Source: Ktedonobacterales bacterium (lineage in GTDB: Bacteria > Chloroflexota > Ktedonobacteria > Ktedonobacterales > JADMIN01). Taken from it: a DNA stretch of 8,854 bases. The notes under the pieces are model-generated. The model was not told the origin of the DNA. It worked only from the letters and a program-made list of their open reading frames with translations, and did no database searches. Positions within the stretch are counted from its first letter, which is position 1. Every line of letters begins with the position of its first letter. A program made the translations under genes and the position numbers. Below are positions 1-5,066 of this stretch, one piece after another. The DNA is taken from assembly GCA_025450405.1 (NCBI GenBank), contig JANWHL010000168.1:1-8854 (forward strand). Reading direction: 5' to 3'.

Positions 1-2
1 AG

Positions 3-179
3 CTGGAGTGCGCCCTTCACGCCGGCAAGCTCCACCTCGGCGCGCACGCCGTGGGGCTCGGCGCGGTCGGCTCGACCTCGCTTGACGATGAGGTGATCGA
101 CTTCTGCTCGCCCCATGGCGCCGGTAAGAGCTGCCTGTTCGTCACGGTCTTCGGCGCGCGCCGGCCCCGGGCGGGCTAG
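3..179 (+). CDS. Nitroreductase / SagB-type oxidoreductase, C-terminal fragment
   Basis: This gene starts before the window; only the last 58 residues are visible, ending at TAG 177-179. The fragment reads LHLGAHAVGLGAVGSTSLDD, then EVIDFCSPHGAGKSCLFVTVFG. That fits the C-terminal end of flavin-dependent nitroreductase-fold proteins of the SagB type, where a GLGA-GST-x-x-DDEV stretch is followed by a FFSPH-x-x-GK segment and a hydrophobic final strand. Such enzymes bind FMN and oxidise or reduce small molecules or azoline peptides. The family match rests on recall of the motif, not on a search. The substrate cannot be judged because the N-terminal part is missing. The next gene lies about 95 bp downstream on the same strand and has its own ribosome-binding site. 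Confidence 0.6.
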   Translation: MECALHAGKLHLGAHAVGLGAVGSTSLDDEVIDFCSPHGAGKSCLFVTVFGARRPRAG

Positions 180-220
180 CCGCGACCGTCGGCTGGCCCG
201 TGCCCGACTCCCGGATCGCG

Positions 221-226
221 TAGAAT
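221..226 (+). promoter_or_regulatory. Possible -10 element before the TIGR00300 gene
   Basis: TAGAAT matches TATAAT at five of six positions and lies about 49 bp before the chosen GTG start. I see no convincing -35 at the normal spacing, so this is a weak call. If it is real, transcription would begin close to the in-frame ATG at 233, and a leaderless start there could not be excluded. Confidence 0.2.
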
Positions 227-274
227 GGCAGCATGCGCACCGCCGCACATGGCATAGCGTCAGGGGGAAGAGCC

Positions 275-1597
275 GTGCCCAGCACCGAGATCGAGCTGCG
301 CGGCCACATCATCGATACCTACCTGCTGCCGCGCGTATGGGCCGCCATCACCGACTCGGGCGGCCGTTACCAGGTGCGCGAGATGCGTGTGGGCTCGAGC
401 GAGAGCGATCCGAGCTACGCGCGGATCGCGGTCGTGGCCGACACCGATGCGGATCTCGACGACCTGATGCGCGAGCTGGAGCGGCTGGGCGCTTCGCCGA
501 TGACGCCGGACGAGGCGCGGACCGAGCTTGTCACGCGGCCGGGTGTGCTGCCTGACGACTTCTACGCGACCACGAATTTGCCCACCGAGGTCTATCTGGG
601 TGGCACCTGGGTGCCGGTGACGGACATCGAGATGGACGTGGCCATCGTGGTGGACCGCGCGGCGGGGACCGCGCACGCCGTGCCGATGCATGAGGCGCGG
701 GTGGGCGACGCGGTGGTCGTCGGGCATGAAGGCGTGCGCGTGGTTCCGCTGGGACGCCCGCGTGAACGCGAGACCTTCGGTTTCATGCAAAACCCAGTCT
801 CCTCCGAGCGGGCGAAGGCGCTGGCGATCCGCGAGGTGGCGGAGTCAATTCGCGCGGCGCGCGCCCACGGCGGCAAGGTGCTCTTCGTGCTCGGGCCGGC
901 CATCGTCCACACAGCGGCGCGCGGCAGCATCGCCACGCTGATTCGCCGCGGCGCCATCCAGACGATCTTCGCGGGCAACGCGCTCGCGGCACACGATGCC
1001 GAGGCGGCGATCTTCGGCACGTCGCTGGGAATCGACCTGAATACCGGGCAGCCGGTGGAGCACGGCCACCGCAACCACCTGCGCGCCATCAACGCGCTGC
1101 GCGCGGCGGGCTCGTTGGACGCGGCGCACCGGCGCGGTCTGTTGGGCGACGGCATTGTGGCGGCGGCGCTGGAGCACGACGTGGAGTTGGTGCTGGCCGG
1201 CTCGATCCGCGACGACGGGCCGGTACCGGGGGTCATCACCGACGCGATCGCCGCGCAGACGGCCATGCGCCGCGCGGTGCGCGGCACCGAGGTCGCCGTG
1301 ATGGTCGCCTCGATGCTTCACGGGATCGCCACGGGCAACCTGCTGCCGGCGACCGTGCGGACGGTGGTGGTGGATATCAGCCCAGCCGTCGTGACCAAGC
1401 TCTCAGACCGGGGAACGGCGCAGGCGGTGGGGCTGGTCACCGACGCCGAGCTCTTTCTGAGCGCGCTGGTCGCCGACCTGGGGCCCGGCCCCAGGCTGGG
1501 GCCGGTCGAGGGAGCCCGGATGACAACGACTCCTCATCCTAAAGCAATGCCTCCCCATCCTGGACCGGACGGGGAGGCTGGCGACGCGACACGGTGA
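275..1597 (+). CDS. TIGR00300 family protein (LOR/SDH domain; ornithine cyclodeaminase / AgrE C-domain type)
   Basis: A 440-residue protein that matches the TIGR00300 family along nearly its whole length. It has an N-terminal ELRGHIIDTYLLPRV and DPSYARI region (residues 7-51), then NPVSSERAKALAIREVAE (173-190) and KVLFVLGPAIVHT (201-213). These are followed by IFAGNALAAHDAEAAIFGTS (231-250), HGHRNHLRAIN (263-273), LAGSIRDDGP (307-316), SMLHGIATGNLLPA (346-359) and SPAVVTKLSDRGTAQAVG (369-386). Archaeal members include an ornithine cyclodeaminase (ornithine to proline plus ammonia), and the same domain forms the C-terminal half of cyanobacterial AgrE/ArgZ. The guanidine-modifying N-terminal domain of AgrE is absent here. 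I chose GTG at 275 because GGGGGAAG precedes it and family proteins begin at this point. An in-frame ATG at 233 lacks such a site and adds 14 unconserved residues. Conservation stops near residue 401; the last 39 residues look like added sequence. The activity is inferred from the family. Confidence 0.85.
   Translation: MPSTEIELRGHIIDTYLLPRVWAAITDSGGRYQVREMRVGSSESDPSYARIAVVADTDADLDDLMRELERLGASPMTPDEARTELVTRPGVLPDDFYATTNLPTEVYLGGTWVPVTDIEMDVAIVVDRAAGTAHAVPMHEARVGDAVVVGHEGVRVVPLGRPRERETFGFMQNPVSSERAKALAIREVAESIRAARAHGGKVLFVLGPAIVHTAARGSIATLIRRGAIQTIFAGNALAAHDAEAAIFGTSLGIDLNTGQPVEHGHRNHLRAINALRAAGSLDAAHRRGLLGDGIVAAALEHDVELVLAGSIRDDGPVPGVITDAIAAQTAMRRAVRGTEVAVMVASMLHGIATGNLLPATVRTVVVDISPAVVTKLSDRGTAQAVGLVTDAELFLSALVADLGPGPRLGPVEGARMTTTPHPKAMPPHPGPDGEAGDATR
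1477..1495 (+). repeat. Perfect hairpin at the end of the conserved TIGR00300 region
   Basis: CCTGGGGCC and GGCCCCAGG are exact reverse complements separated by one C. As a real hairpin this gives an 8-bp stem with a three-base loop. It begins exactly where family similarity ends (residue 401) but lies inside the open frame. No T-run follows, so it is not a classical intrinsic terminator. Confidence 0.6.
1550..1577 (+). terminator. Hairpin inside the 3' tail of the TIGR00300 gene
   Basis: CCTCCCCATCC (1550-1560) pairs with GGACGGGGAGG (1567-1577) across a six-base loop, with ten pairs and one A-C mismatch. It lies 20 bp before the annotated stop, where a terminator would be expected if the gene ended earlier. 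No U-tract follows, so terminator function is a guess. Confidence 0.35.
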
Positions 1598-1675
1598 TCG
1601 GCTACGGGCTGGGGCGCGCCGGCGGTGTGTTGGCCGGATAGTCATGCCCGTGGCCGGGTGGCTTGCGGCCGTGGA

Positions 1676-1696
1676 ATCCCCCGGTGTGTGGGGGAT
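1676..1696. terminator. Inverted repeat between convergent genes
   Basis: ATCCCCC and GGGGGAT form a perfect 7-bp stem around a seven-base loop, flanked by further complementary CGGCC/GGCCG bases. The element lies between the convergent TIGR00300 and doxX genes and could end transcripts from either side. No clear T-tract is present on either strand. Confidence 0.35.
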
Positions 1697-1709
1697 GCGG
1701 CCGGTGACC

Positions 1710-1805
1710 CTAGAACTTGCCGAACTGTCGTTGGACGTCCTGAGAGCTGGTGTAGTCCTGCTCGGGGCGCGCCTCGGCCCGCGGGCGGCGGCCATGCGCG
1801 TCCAT
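1710..1805 (-). CDS. Possible 31-residue peptide, or displaced tail of the DoxX protein
   Basis: This short frame starts at ATG 1805-1803, just after the doxX stop, and ends at TAG. Its C-terminal half reads RPEQDYTSSQDVQRQFGKF. This is mixed polar sequence, unlike the Arg/Ala/Pro-rich shadow frames usual in this DNA, and most of its codons end in G or C. It has no good ribosome-binding site. It could be a real small peptide, or the original C-terminus of DoxX now separated by a frameshift, since the two frames differ by one base. I recognise no family. Confidence is low. Confidence 0.22.
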   Translation of the reverse strand: MDAHGRRPRAEARPEQDYTSSQDVQRQFGKF

Positions 1806-1824
1806 GTGCGCAACCACTGGCGCA

Positions 1825-2427
1825 CTACCCCCGGCCGCGCGAGAGCTCTGCCACCGCCTGCTCTGGCGTTTGGGCGGACCGGCCGTTCTGGCGCCGGCCG
1901 CCGAGGCTGGAGAGGTTTCCGAGACGCGGGGTCCATCGCCGCGCGCGCTGGTCTGCGCCGCCCACGCCAATCAGGACGATCACCATCGCCGCGGCCAGCC
2001 CTGGAATGGCAACCCAGCGCGGCATCCGGATCCCCAGCGCCTCGTCCAACGAGTACGCGCCCGGCCCGGCGCAGATGAGCGCCGTGGCCACGGCCATGTT
2101 GGTGACTGGAAGCTCCGCGCCACCGCGCGTCGCCCAGATCGGCTTGCCCCAATGGACCTTGGCGGTGGCCATGGCCATCGAGGAGATGGCCGCCAATGGA
2201 CCGACCGGATTCAGCACCCCGAGCAGCGTCAGGACCCCGCCGCCGAACTCCGTGAGTCCGGCCATCCACGCCCATGGGCGACCCGGCCGCAGTCCCAGCG
2301 TCTCGACCCATCCCGTGGTGCGGCGCAATCCGCCGCCACCGAACCAGCCGAAGAGCTTTTGCGCCCCGTGGCCGGCCAGCAGTGATCCAAACGTCACCCG
2401 CAACACCAGTAACGCGACATTCACCAT
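1825..2427 (-). CDS. DoxX family membrane protein
   Basis: A 200-residue integral membrane protein of the DoxX family (COG2259). Hydrophobic segments lie near residues 4-20, 52-72, 75-92, 107-124 and 136-156. Family landmarks are RVTFGSLLAGHGAQKLFGWF at the N-terminus, the GLTEFGGGVLTLLG segment in the second helix and GPGAYSLDEALG (121-132). DoxX proteins are small four-helix inner-membrane proteins linked to redox and sulfur metabolism or oxidative stress; no exact reaction can be assigned here. The start ATG at 2427 follows GGAAGGG at about 8 bp. The frame stays open further upstream, but that part runs antisense to the acetyltransferase gene and has no family similarity. About 40 C-terminal residues after the last helix are polar and rich in Arg and Gly. 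The gene is divergent from the acetyltransferase gene and convergent with the TIGR00300 gene. Confidence 0.85.
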   Translation of the reverse strand: MVNVALLVLRVTFGSLLAGHGAQKLFGWFGGGGLRRTTGWVETLGLRPGRPWAWMAGLTEFGGGVLTLLGVLNPVGPLAAISSMAMATAKVHWGKPIWATRGGAELPVTNMAVATALICAGPGAYSLDEALGIRMPRWVAIPGLAAAMVIVLIGVGGADQRARRWTPRLGNLSSLGGRRQNGRSAQTPEQAVAELSRGRG

Positions 2428-2458
2428 AGGCTTTTCCCTTCCAACGACTCCACTCCTT

Positions 2459-2490
2459 CCATGTGCGAACGAGTTGTGGGCCATGTGCGA
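2459..2490. repeat. Direct repeat CCATGTGCGA x2, operator-like
   Basis: CCATGTGCGA occurs at 2459-2468 and 2481-2490, a period of 22 bp or about two helical turns, so both copies face the same side of the DNA. The pair sits 32-63 bp upstream of the doxX start, in the 165-bp divergent region before the acetyltransferase gene. This arrangement suits a regulator binding site, but no regulator gene is present nearby and the function is inferred. Confidence 0.4.
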
Positions 2491-2592
2491 CAATGCCACC
2501 AACTCGGCCGCGTCCGGACGCGTCACAACGTGGCGGTGGCCCGAGGGCCAATTGAGGAGCACGCGCAGACCTCGTGCCAGGTGCCACGAATC

Positions 2593-3147
2593 ATGAAGCA
2601 TGCGATCGTCTGGCGGGATGAACATATCGCCGTCCGCCCGTTGGTCCTGGAGGACGCGCCGCTCCTGGCGAGCTGGCTCAGCGACCCGGGTGTGCTCGAG
2701 TATTACGAGGGGCGCGATCGCCCGTACGATCTGGGGCGGGTGAAGACACACTTCTATCGCGACGACGAGGCAGCGAAGCGCCGCTGCCTCGTGGGGTACG
2801 ACGGGACGGCGATCGGCTACATCCAGTACGCGCTGCTGGATGCGGCGGAGCTCGAGGAATACGGCTATGCGGCGGACGCGCGGATCGCGGGCATGGATCT
2901 CTTCATCGGCGAGCCGGAGTATTGGGGCCGCGGCATCGGGACCGCCCTGGTCGCCGGCATGGCGGGACGTCTGCTGACGGAGGGCCCGGAGGCCGTGACT
3001 GTGGACCCACATGCGGAAAACGCGCGCGCGATCCGGTGTTATGGCAAGGCCGGCTTCCCGCGGCTGCGTGTGCTGCCGCGTCACGAGCTCCACGAGGGCA
3101 CCTGGCATGATTGCGCGCTGATAGAACGGCGACCAACCGGAGTCTAG
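2593..3147 (+). CDS. GNAT acetyltransferase, AAC(6')-like
   Basis: A 184-residue GNAT-fold acetyltransferase, similar in length and layout to aminoglycoside 6'-N-acetyltransferases. The N-terminal strand IAVRPLVLEDAPLLASWLSD (12-31) is followed by YIQYALLD (76-83). Motif A is MDLFIGEPEYWGRGIGTALV (101-120), with the acetyl-CoA loop G-R-G-I-G-T. The C-terminal VDPHAENARAIRCYGKAGF (137-155) closely resembles the AAC(6')-Ib signature. Acetyl-CoA is the expected donor. Whether the acceptor is an aminoglycoside or another amine cannot be read from sequence, and many environmental relatives are not resistance enzymes. I chose ATG 2593 because similarity begins there; the frame is open to 2461 without conserved sequence. 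The ribosome-binding site (CAGGTG) is weak. Its stop codon directly adjoins the ribosome-binding site of the disrupted isomerase gene downstream, so the two probably shared a transcript. Confidence 0.85.
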   Translation: MKHAIVWRDEHIAVRPLVLEDAPLLASWLSDPGVLEYYEGRDRPYDLGRVKTHFYRDDEAAKRRCLVGYDGTAIGYIQYALLDAAELEEYGYAADARIAGMDLFIGEPEYWGRGIGTALVAGMAGRLLTEGPEAVTVDPHAENARAIRCYGKAGFPRLRVLPRHELHEGTWHDCALIERRPTGV

Positions 3148-3152
3148 GAGGA
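3148..3152 (+). promoter_or_regulatory. Ribosome-binding site of the disrupted isomerase gene
   Basis: GAGGA, part of AGGAGGA overlapping the last base of the acetyltransferase TAG, lies four bases before ATG 3157. This fixes the start of the isomerase frame and indicates translational coupling to the gene before it. An intact signal before a broken gene suggests either recent damage or sequencing error. Confidence 0.6.
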
Positions 3153-3156
3153 TACC

Positions 3157-3494
3157 ATGCGGATTGCCATTGGCAGCGACGAGCGCACCCACCTGACCGA
3201 TCTGCTGATCGCGGAGCTGCGCGCGCGGCCACGAGGTGGTTCCTCATGGCCCGCTGGCGGACGGCGACCCGGAGGGGATTGGCCGCTGGTGAGCGCGAAG
3301 GAGGGTGAGAGTGTGGCCGAGGGCGCGGTGGACGAGGGCATCATCTGCTGCTGGACGGGGACGGGTGCGGCGCTCGCCGCCAACAAGGTGCCAGCAGTGC
3401 GCGCCGCGCTTTGCCACGATGCCGAGACCTCACGCGGGGCACGCGTCTGAAACCATGCGAATGTGCTGGCGCTGAACCTGCGGGCGACCCGTCC
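3157..3494 (+). pseudogene. RpiB/LacA/LacB-family sugar-phosphate isomerase, disrupted
   Basis: The sequence starts as MRIAIGSDERTHLTDLLIAE, a clear RpiB/LacA/LacB N-terminus. Around 3226 the frame shifts, and GHEVVPHGPLADGDPE continues in the second frame. Near 3275-3279, beside a GGGG run, it returns to the first frame with WPLVSAKEGESVAEGAVDEG. The family core IICCWTGTGAALAANKVPAV then RAALCHDAETSRGARV follows, with the WTGTG phosphate/substrate loop and the NKVP-xx-RAALC motif intact. At 3448-3450 a TGA stands where relatives have Trp, and the next residues are NHANVLALNLRA, as expected for the family. The gene thus carries two compensating indels and one nonsense codon, and its C-terminal helix is missing. 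The intact family isomerises aldose and ketose phosphates. Sequencing error could explain some of the defects. Only the first-frame piece 3157-3450 is open from its own start. Confidence 0.75.
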
Positions 3495-3731
3495 TCGCTG
3501 GATGACCTGCTGGCGGCGGCGCAGCGCTACGACCGTAGCCTGCGCATCATCCACGGGCTGCTGGCCACCCTGGCGCCGCGCGAGATGCCAGCCTTCCGCG
3601 TCCTGGACGAGATCACACGCCAGGCCAGTCCGCAATCGGTTCGCGCCGGGGTCGTCCTCTTCAACCTCATCGCGCGGCGCATCGTGCGGAAAGAGAACAC
3701 CTACGAGCCGCTCCAACGCTGGGTGAGGTGA
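3411..3731 (+). CDS. Unrecognised coding fragment joined to the broken isomerase
   Basis: From about 3483 this frame reads as real protein: DPSSLDDLLAAAQRYDRSL, then RIIHGLLATLAPREMPAFRV, LDEITRQASPQSVRAGVVLF and NLIARRIVRKENTYEPLQRW. Codons are strongly G/C-ending and the composition is that of a soluble alpha-helical protein. The only in-frame ATG is 3411, but the 24 residues from there are antiframe to the conserved isomerase sequence and look like a shadow. The fragment therefore has no good start of its own and is probably the C-terminal part of another gene, or a replaced tail of the isomerase. I do not recognise the family. It ends at TGA 3729-3731, followed by a gene-poor stretch. Confidence 0.4.
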   Translation: MPRCRDLTRGTRLKPCECAGAEPAGDPSSLDDLLAAAQRYDRSLRIIHGLLATLAPREMPAFRVLDEITRQASPQSVRAGVVLFNLIARRIVRKENTYEPLQRWVR

Positions 3732-3918
3732 ATTATCACAACGGCACGTTCCCGCCGAATTGCCAGGCGCGGGTGGCATACAGGTACGGCACACGCGTGT
3801 GGCACGAGAGGTGCGGTGAGGCACGCGACTAGCGGGCACGGGAGCGCGGAAATTGGTGGTATCTGGCGGGATCAGTCGGAATCCGGACAAAATCCGCTGG
3901 AAGTTCTGTAGACGGGGA

Positions 3919-3927
3919 TGATATACT
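3919..3927 (+). promoter_or_regulatory. Extended -10 promoter
   Basis: TG-A-TATACT is an extended -10 element: TG at 3919-3920 followed by TATACT at 3922-3927. The -35 region at 18-bp spacing, TGGAAG, is poor, as is usual for extended -10 promoters. It lies in a stretch that is locally AT-richer than the surrounding DNA. Transcription would start near 3934 and meet a strong terminator at 4078-4113. Confidence 0.45.
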
Positions 3928-4002
3928 ACATGCACCCGCACGGCCGGGCGATATCCGCGCCGACCGCTTCAGAGGACCCCTGCTGTTGAAGGGAGGCCGA
4001 CG

Positions 4003-4119
4003 ATGCGCACATCGGTACGGCGCGTCGCGCGCCAGGGCATAAGGGTCGCGCGGGCGGGCGTGCGCGCGGGTGAAATGGGCACCGAGAGGCTGAGCCTCCG
4101 GTGCCTTTGTGTTATCTGA
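4003..4119 (+). CDS. Possible 38-residue basic peptide (leader-like)
   Basis: ATG 4003 is preceded by AGGGAGG at seven bases, one of the better ribosome-binding sites in the window. The frame gives MRTSVRRVARQGIRVARAGV and ends CLCVI before TGA 4117-4119. The peptide is rich in Arg and Val, has no recognised family and could be a chance frame. It lies between an extended -10 promoter and an intrinsic terminator, and its last codons form the terminator hairpin. That arrangement would let translation affect termination, as in leader peptides. No amino-acid codon run of an attenuator type is obvious apart from Arg. Existence as a protein is uncertain. Confidence 0.3.
   Translation: MRTSVRRVARQGIRVARAGVRAGEMGTERLSLRCLCVI
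4078..4113 (+). terminator. Intrinsic terminator
   Basis: GGCACCG (4078-4084) pairs with CGGTGCC (4099-4105). Inside, after one bulged A, GAGGC pairs with GCCTC around a TGA loop. TTTGTGTT follows immediately. This is a 12-pair stem with a T-rich tail on the plus strand, the best intrinsic terminator in the window. No recognised gene ends just before it. Confidence 0.7.
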
Positions 4120-4533
4120 AGAGCGACCGCCCGGCCAGGATGGCCTCCCTTGCGGCGGGGCGGCCCGTTCCCGGGCACCACGCGACGGCCACGGTCGCAT
4201 ACGTGGTGATCTCAGTGCGGTGTCCTCGGAGTCGAGTCGCCTACGTCAAGTCTTCTAAGCGGTGTCCCAATCGTGGATGCAGGGGGGTGGCGAGAGACGC
4301 GCTGTTGGGCGTGTTGTCGGTATCGTGATCGTGGTGACGTCCCTGTGGTGAAGTCCATTGGAATGCAGTCGTCGAGCTAAATGAGCGGCGGATCGCTCTA
4401 GCGACCGGAGACCGGGGGTGCCGGGCGTCCAGACAATGCCCAGACTGGTCGCGGCGCGCGAGGCACGCGCGCGCCACCGACATCCCGCTCGCCCTCCCCG
4501 CGCCGCGCCCGCCGAAGAAGGAGCATCACGCAC
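4120..4533. other. 414-bp stretch without a recognised gene
   Basis: No reading frame here resembles a known protein on either strand, and codon patterns are not gene-like. It holds a 9-bp direct repeat, GCGGTGTCC, at 4217-4225 and 4259-4267 (42-bp period), and a CG-rich self-complementary patch near 4454-4477. The last 20 bp contain the ribosome-binding site of the SWIM gene. I could not find a confident promoter for that gene. The stretch may be a decayed gene or an untranslated leader. Confidence 0.5.
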
Positions 4534-4821
4534 ATGCACTCGAGCATGATCGGGAAGATCGCCAAGGCCAAGCAATATGCCCAGGAGCCGGAACGTATTC
4601 AGATGACGCGCTTCGAGGCGGCCTTCCGAGGTGAGAACGATACCCACACGACGACCTTCGACTCAGGCAAGTGGCATTGTACCTGTCGATTCTTCGCCGA
4701 CTGGGGCACCTGCTGTCACACCATGGCGATCGAGCGCGTGCTCGGCGTGACCATTCCCGCGACCTACCGGCAGGGGGCCCCGATCGGGACCTTTGGCGTG
4801 TCCACCTTCGCCCACCGTTGA
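4534..4821 (+). CDS. Small SWIM zinc-finger protein
   Basis: A 95-residue protein consisting mainly of one SWIM zinc finger. WHCTCRFFADWGTCCH (47-62) supplies the zinc ligands C49, C51, C60 and H62 in the CxC-x8-CxH pattern. Before it, FEAAFRGENDTHTTTFDSG (28-45) forms the usual beta hairpin of this domain; after it, TMAIERVLGV is the usual short helix. SWIM domains bind DNA or protein and usually sit in larger proteins such as SWI2/SNF2 helicases or transposases. Free-standing small versions occur in Chloroflexota and haloarchaea, with unknown roles. ATG 4534 follows AAGGAG at about 10 bases; ATG 4546 is an alternative start. It stands alone on its strand, converging on the tail-anchored gene. 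Confidence 0.8.
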   Translation: MHSSMIGKIAKAKQYAQEPERIQMTRFEAAFRGENDTHTTTFDSGKWHCTCRFFADWGTCCHTMAIERVLGVTIPATYRQGAPIGTFGVSTFAHR

Positions 4822-4989
4822 CGGTCACCTCCAATGGATGAATCGCGGGTGCGCCCAGCGTTGATCGGGTGTCCCCCAGGTTCGATCGAGCGTTATTTGC
4901 GGCAACCCACGTATCTGGCACCGAGGCGAGCACGCGAAGTCGCCGCTCGCCCGACCGGGGCCGAACCCGGAACGCCGACATGACAGACG

Positions 4990-5020
4990 AAGGGCCGGCT
5001 GGGATTCCCAGCCGGCCCTT
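4990..5020. terminator. Strong shared terminator between convergent genes
   Basis: AAGGGCCGGCTGGG and CCCAGCCGGCCCTT form a perfect 14-bp stem around ATT. It lies 170 bp after the SWIM gene and 46 bp after the stop of the tail-anchored gene, so it probably ends transcripts from both directions. T-tracts are short on each side. Confidence 0.7.
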
Positions 5021-5048
5021 GGCACAGCATCGGGCAAAGCGCCGTCGC

Positions 5049-5066
5049 GCAAACTTGGCAGTTTGC
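5049..5066 (-). repeat. 7-bp hairpin at the stop codon of the tail-anchored gene
   Basis: GCAAACT and AGTTTGC pair perfectly around a four-base loop, and the structure abuts and shares one base with the TAG stop at 5068-5066. It is AT-richer than its surroundings and precedes the main terminator. It may protect the mRNA 3' end; this is a guess. Confidence 0.4.

Noticed and set aside
592..1321. Minus-strand frames of 158-231 codons
   Set aside because: They are antisense to the conserved core of the TIGR00300 gene and have no protein-family features.
1403..2587. A 394-codon minus-strand frame
   Set aside because: It overlaps the TIGR00300 gene and the doxX gene in another frame and shows only Arg/Pro-rich shadow sequence.
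2428..3192. Upstream extension of the doxX frame to a 455-residue protein
   Set aside because: The extension runs antisense to the acetyltransferase gene, and DoxX similarity and a ribosome-binding site begin at 2427.
3448..3450. TGA read as Trp (recoding) in the isomerase
   Set aside because: TGA ends several clear genes here, including those at 1597 and 6260, and two frameshifts in the same gene point to decay or error rather than recoding.
3732..3930. AT-richer stretch as a decayed transposase or integrase
   Set aside because: Frames on both strands were read and none showed a DDE, tyrosine recombinase or other recognisable motif.
4078..4113. Resemblance of the terminator hairpin to the last hairpin of a Cas9 tracrRNA
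   Set aside because: The GGCACCG...CGGTGCC pairing is a generic terminator shape. There is no CRISPR array, anti-repeat or cas gene in the window.
4217..4267. Two GCGGTGTCC copies as transposon ends or a CRISPR-like array
   Set aside because: There are only two 9-bp copies, no further units, no transposase and no target duplication.
4822..4989. Possible tRNA, from a GGTTCGATC word near 4880
   Set aside because: No acceptor stem, anticodon arm or CCA end could be placed around it.
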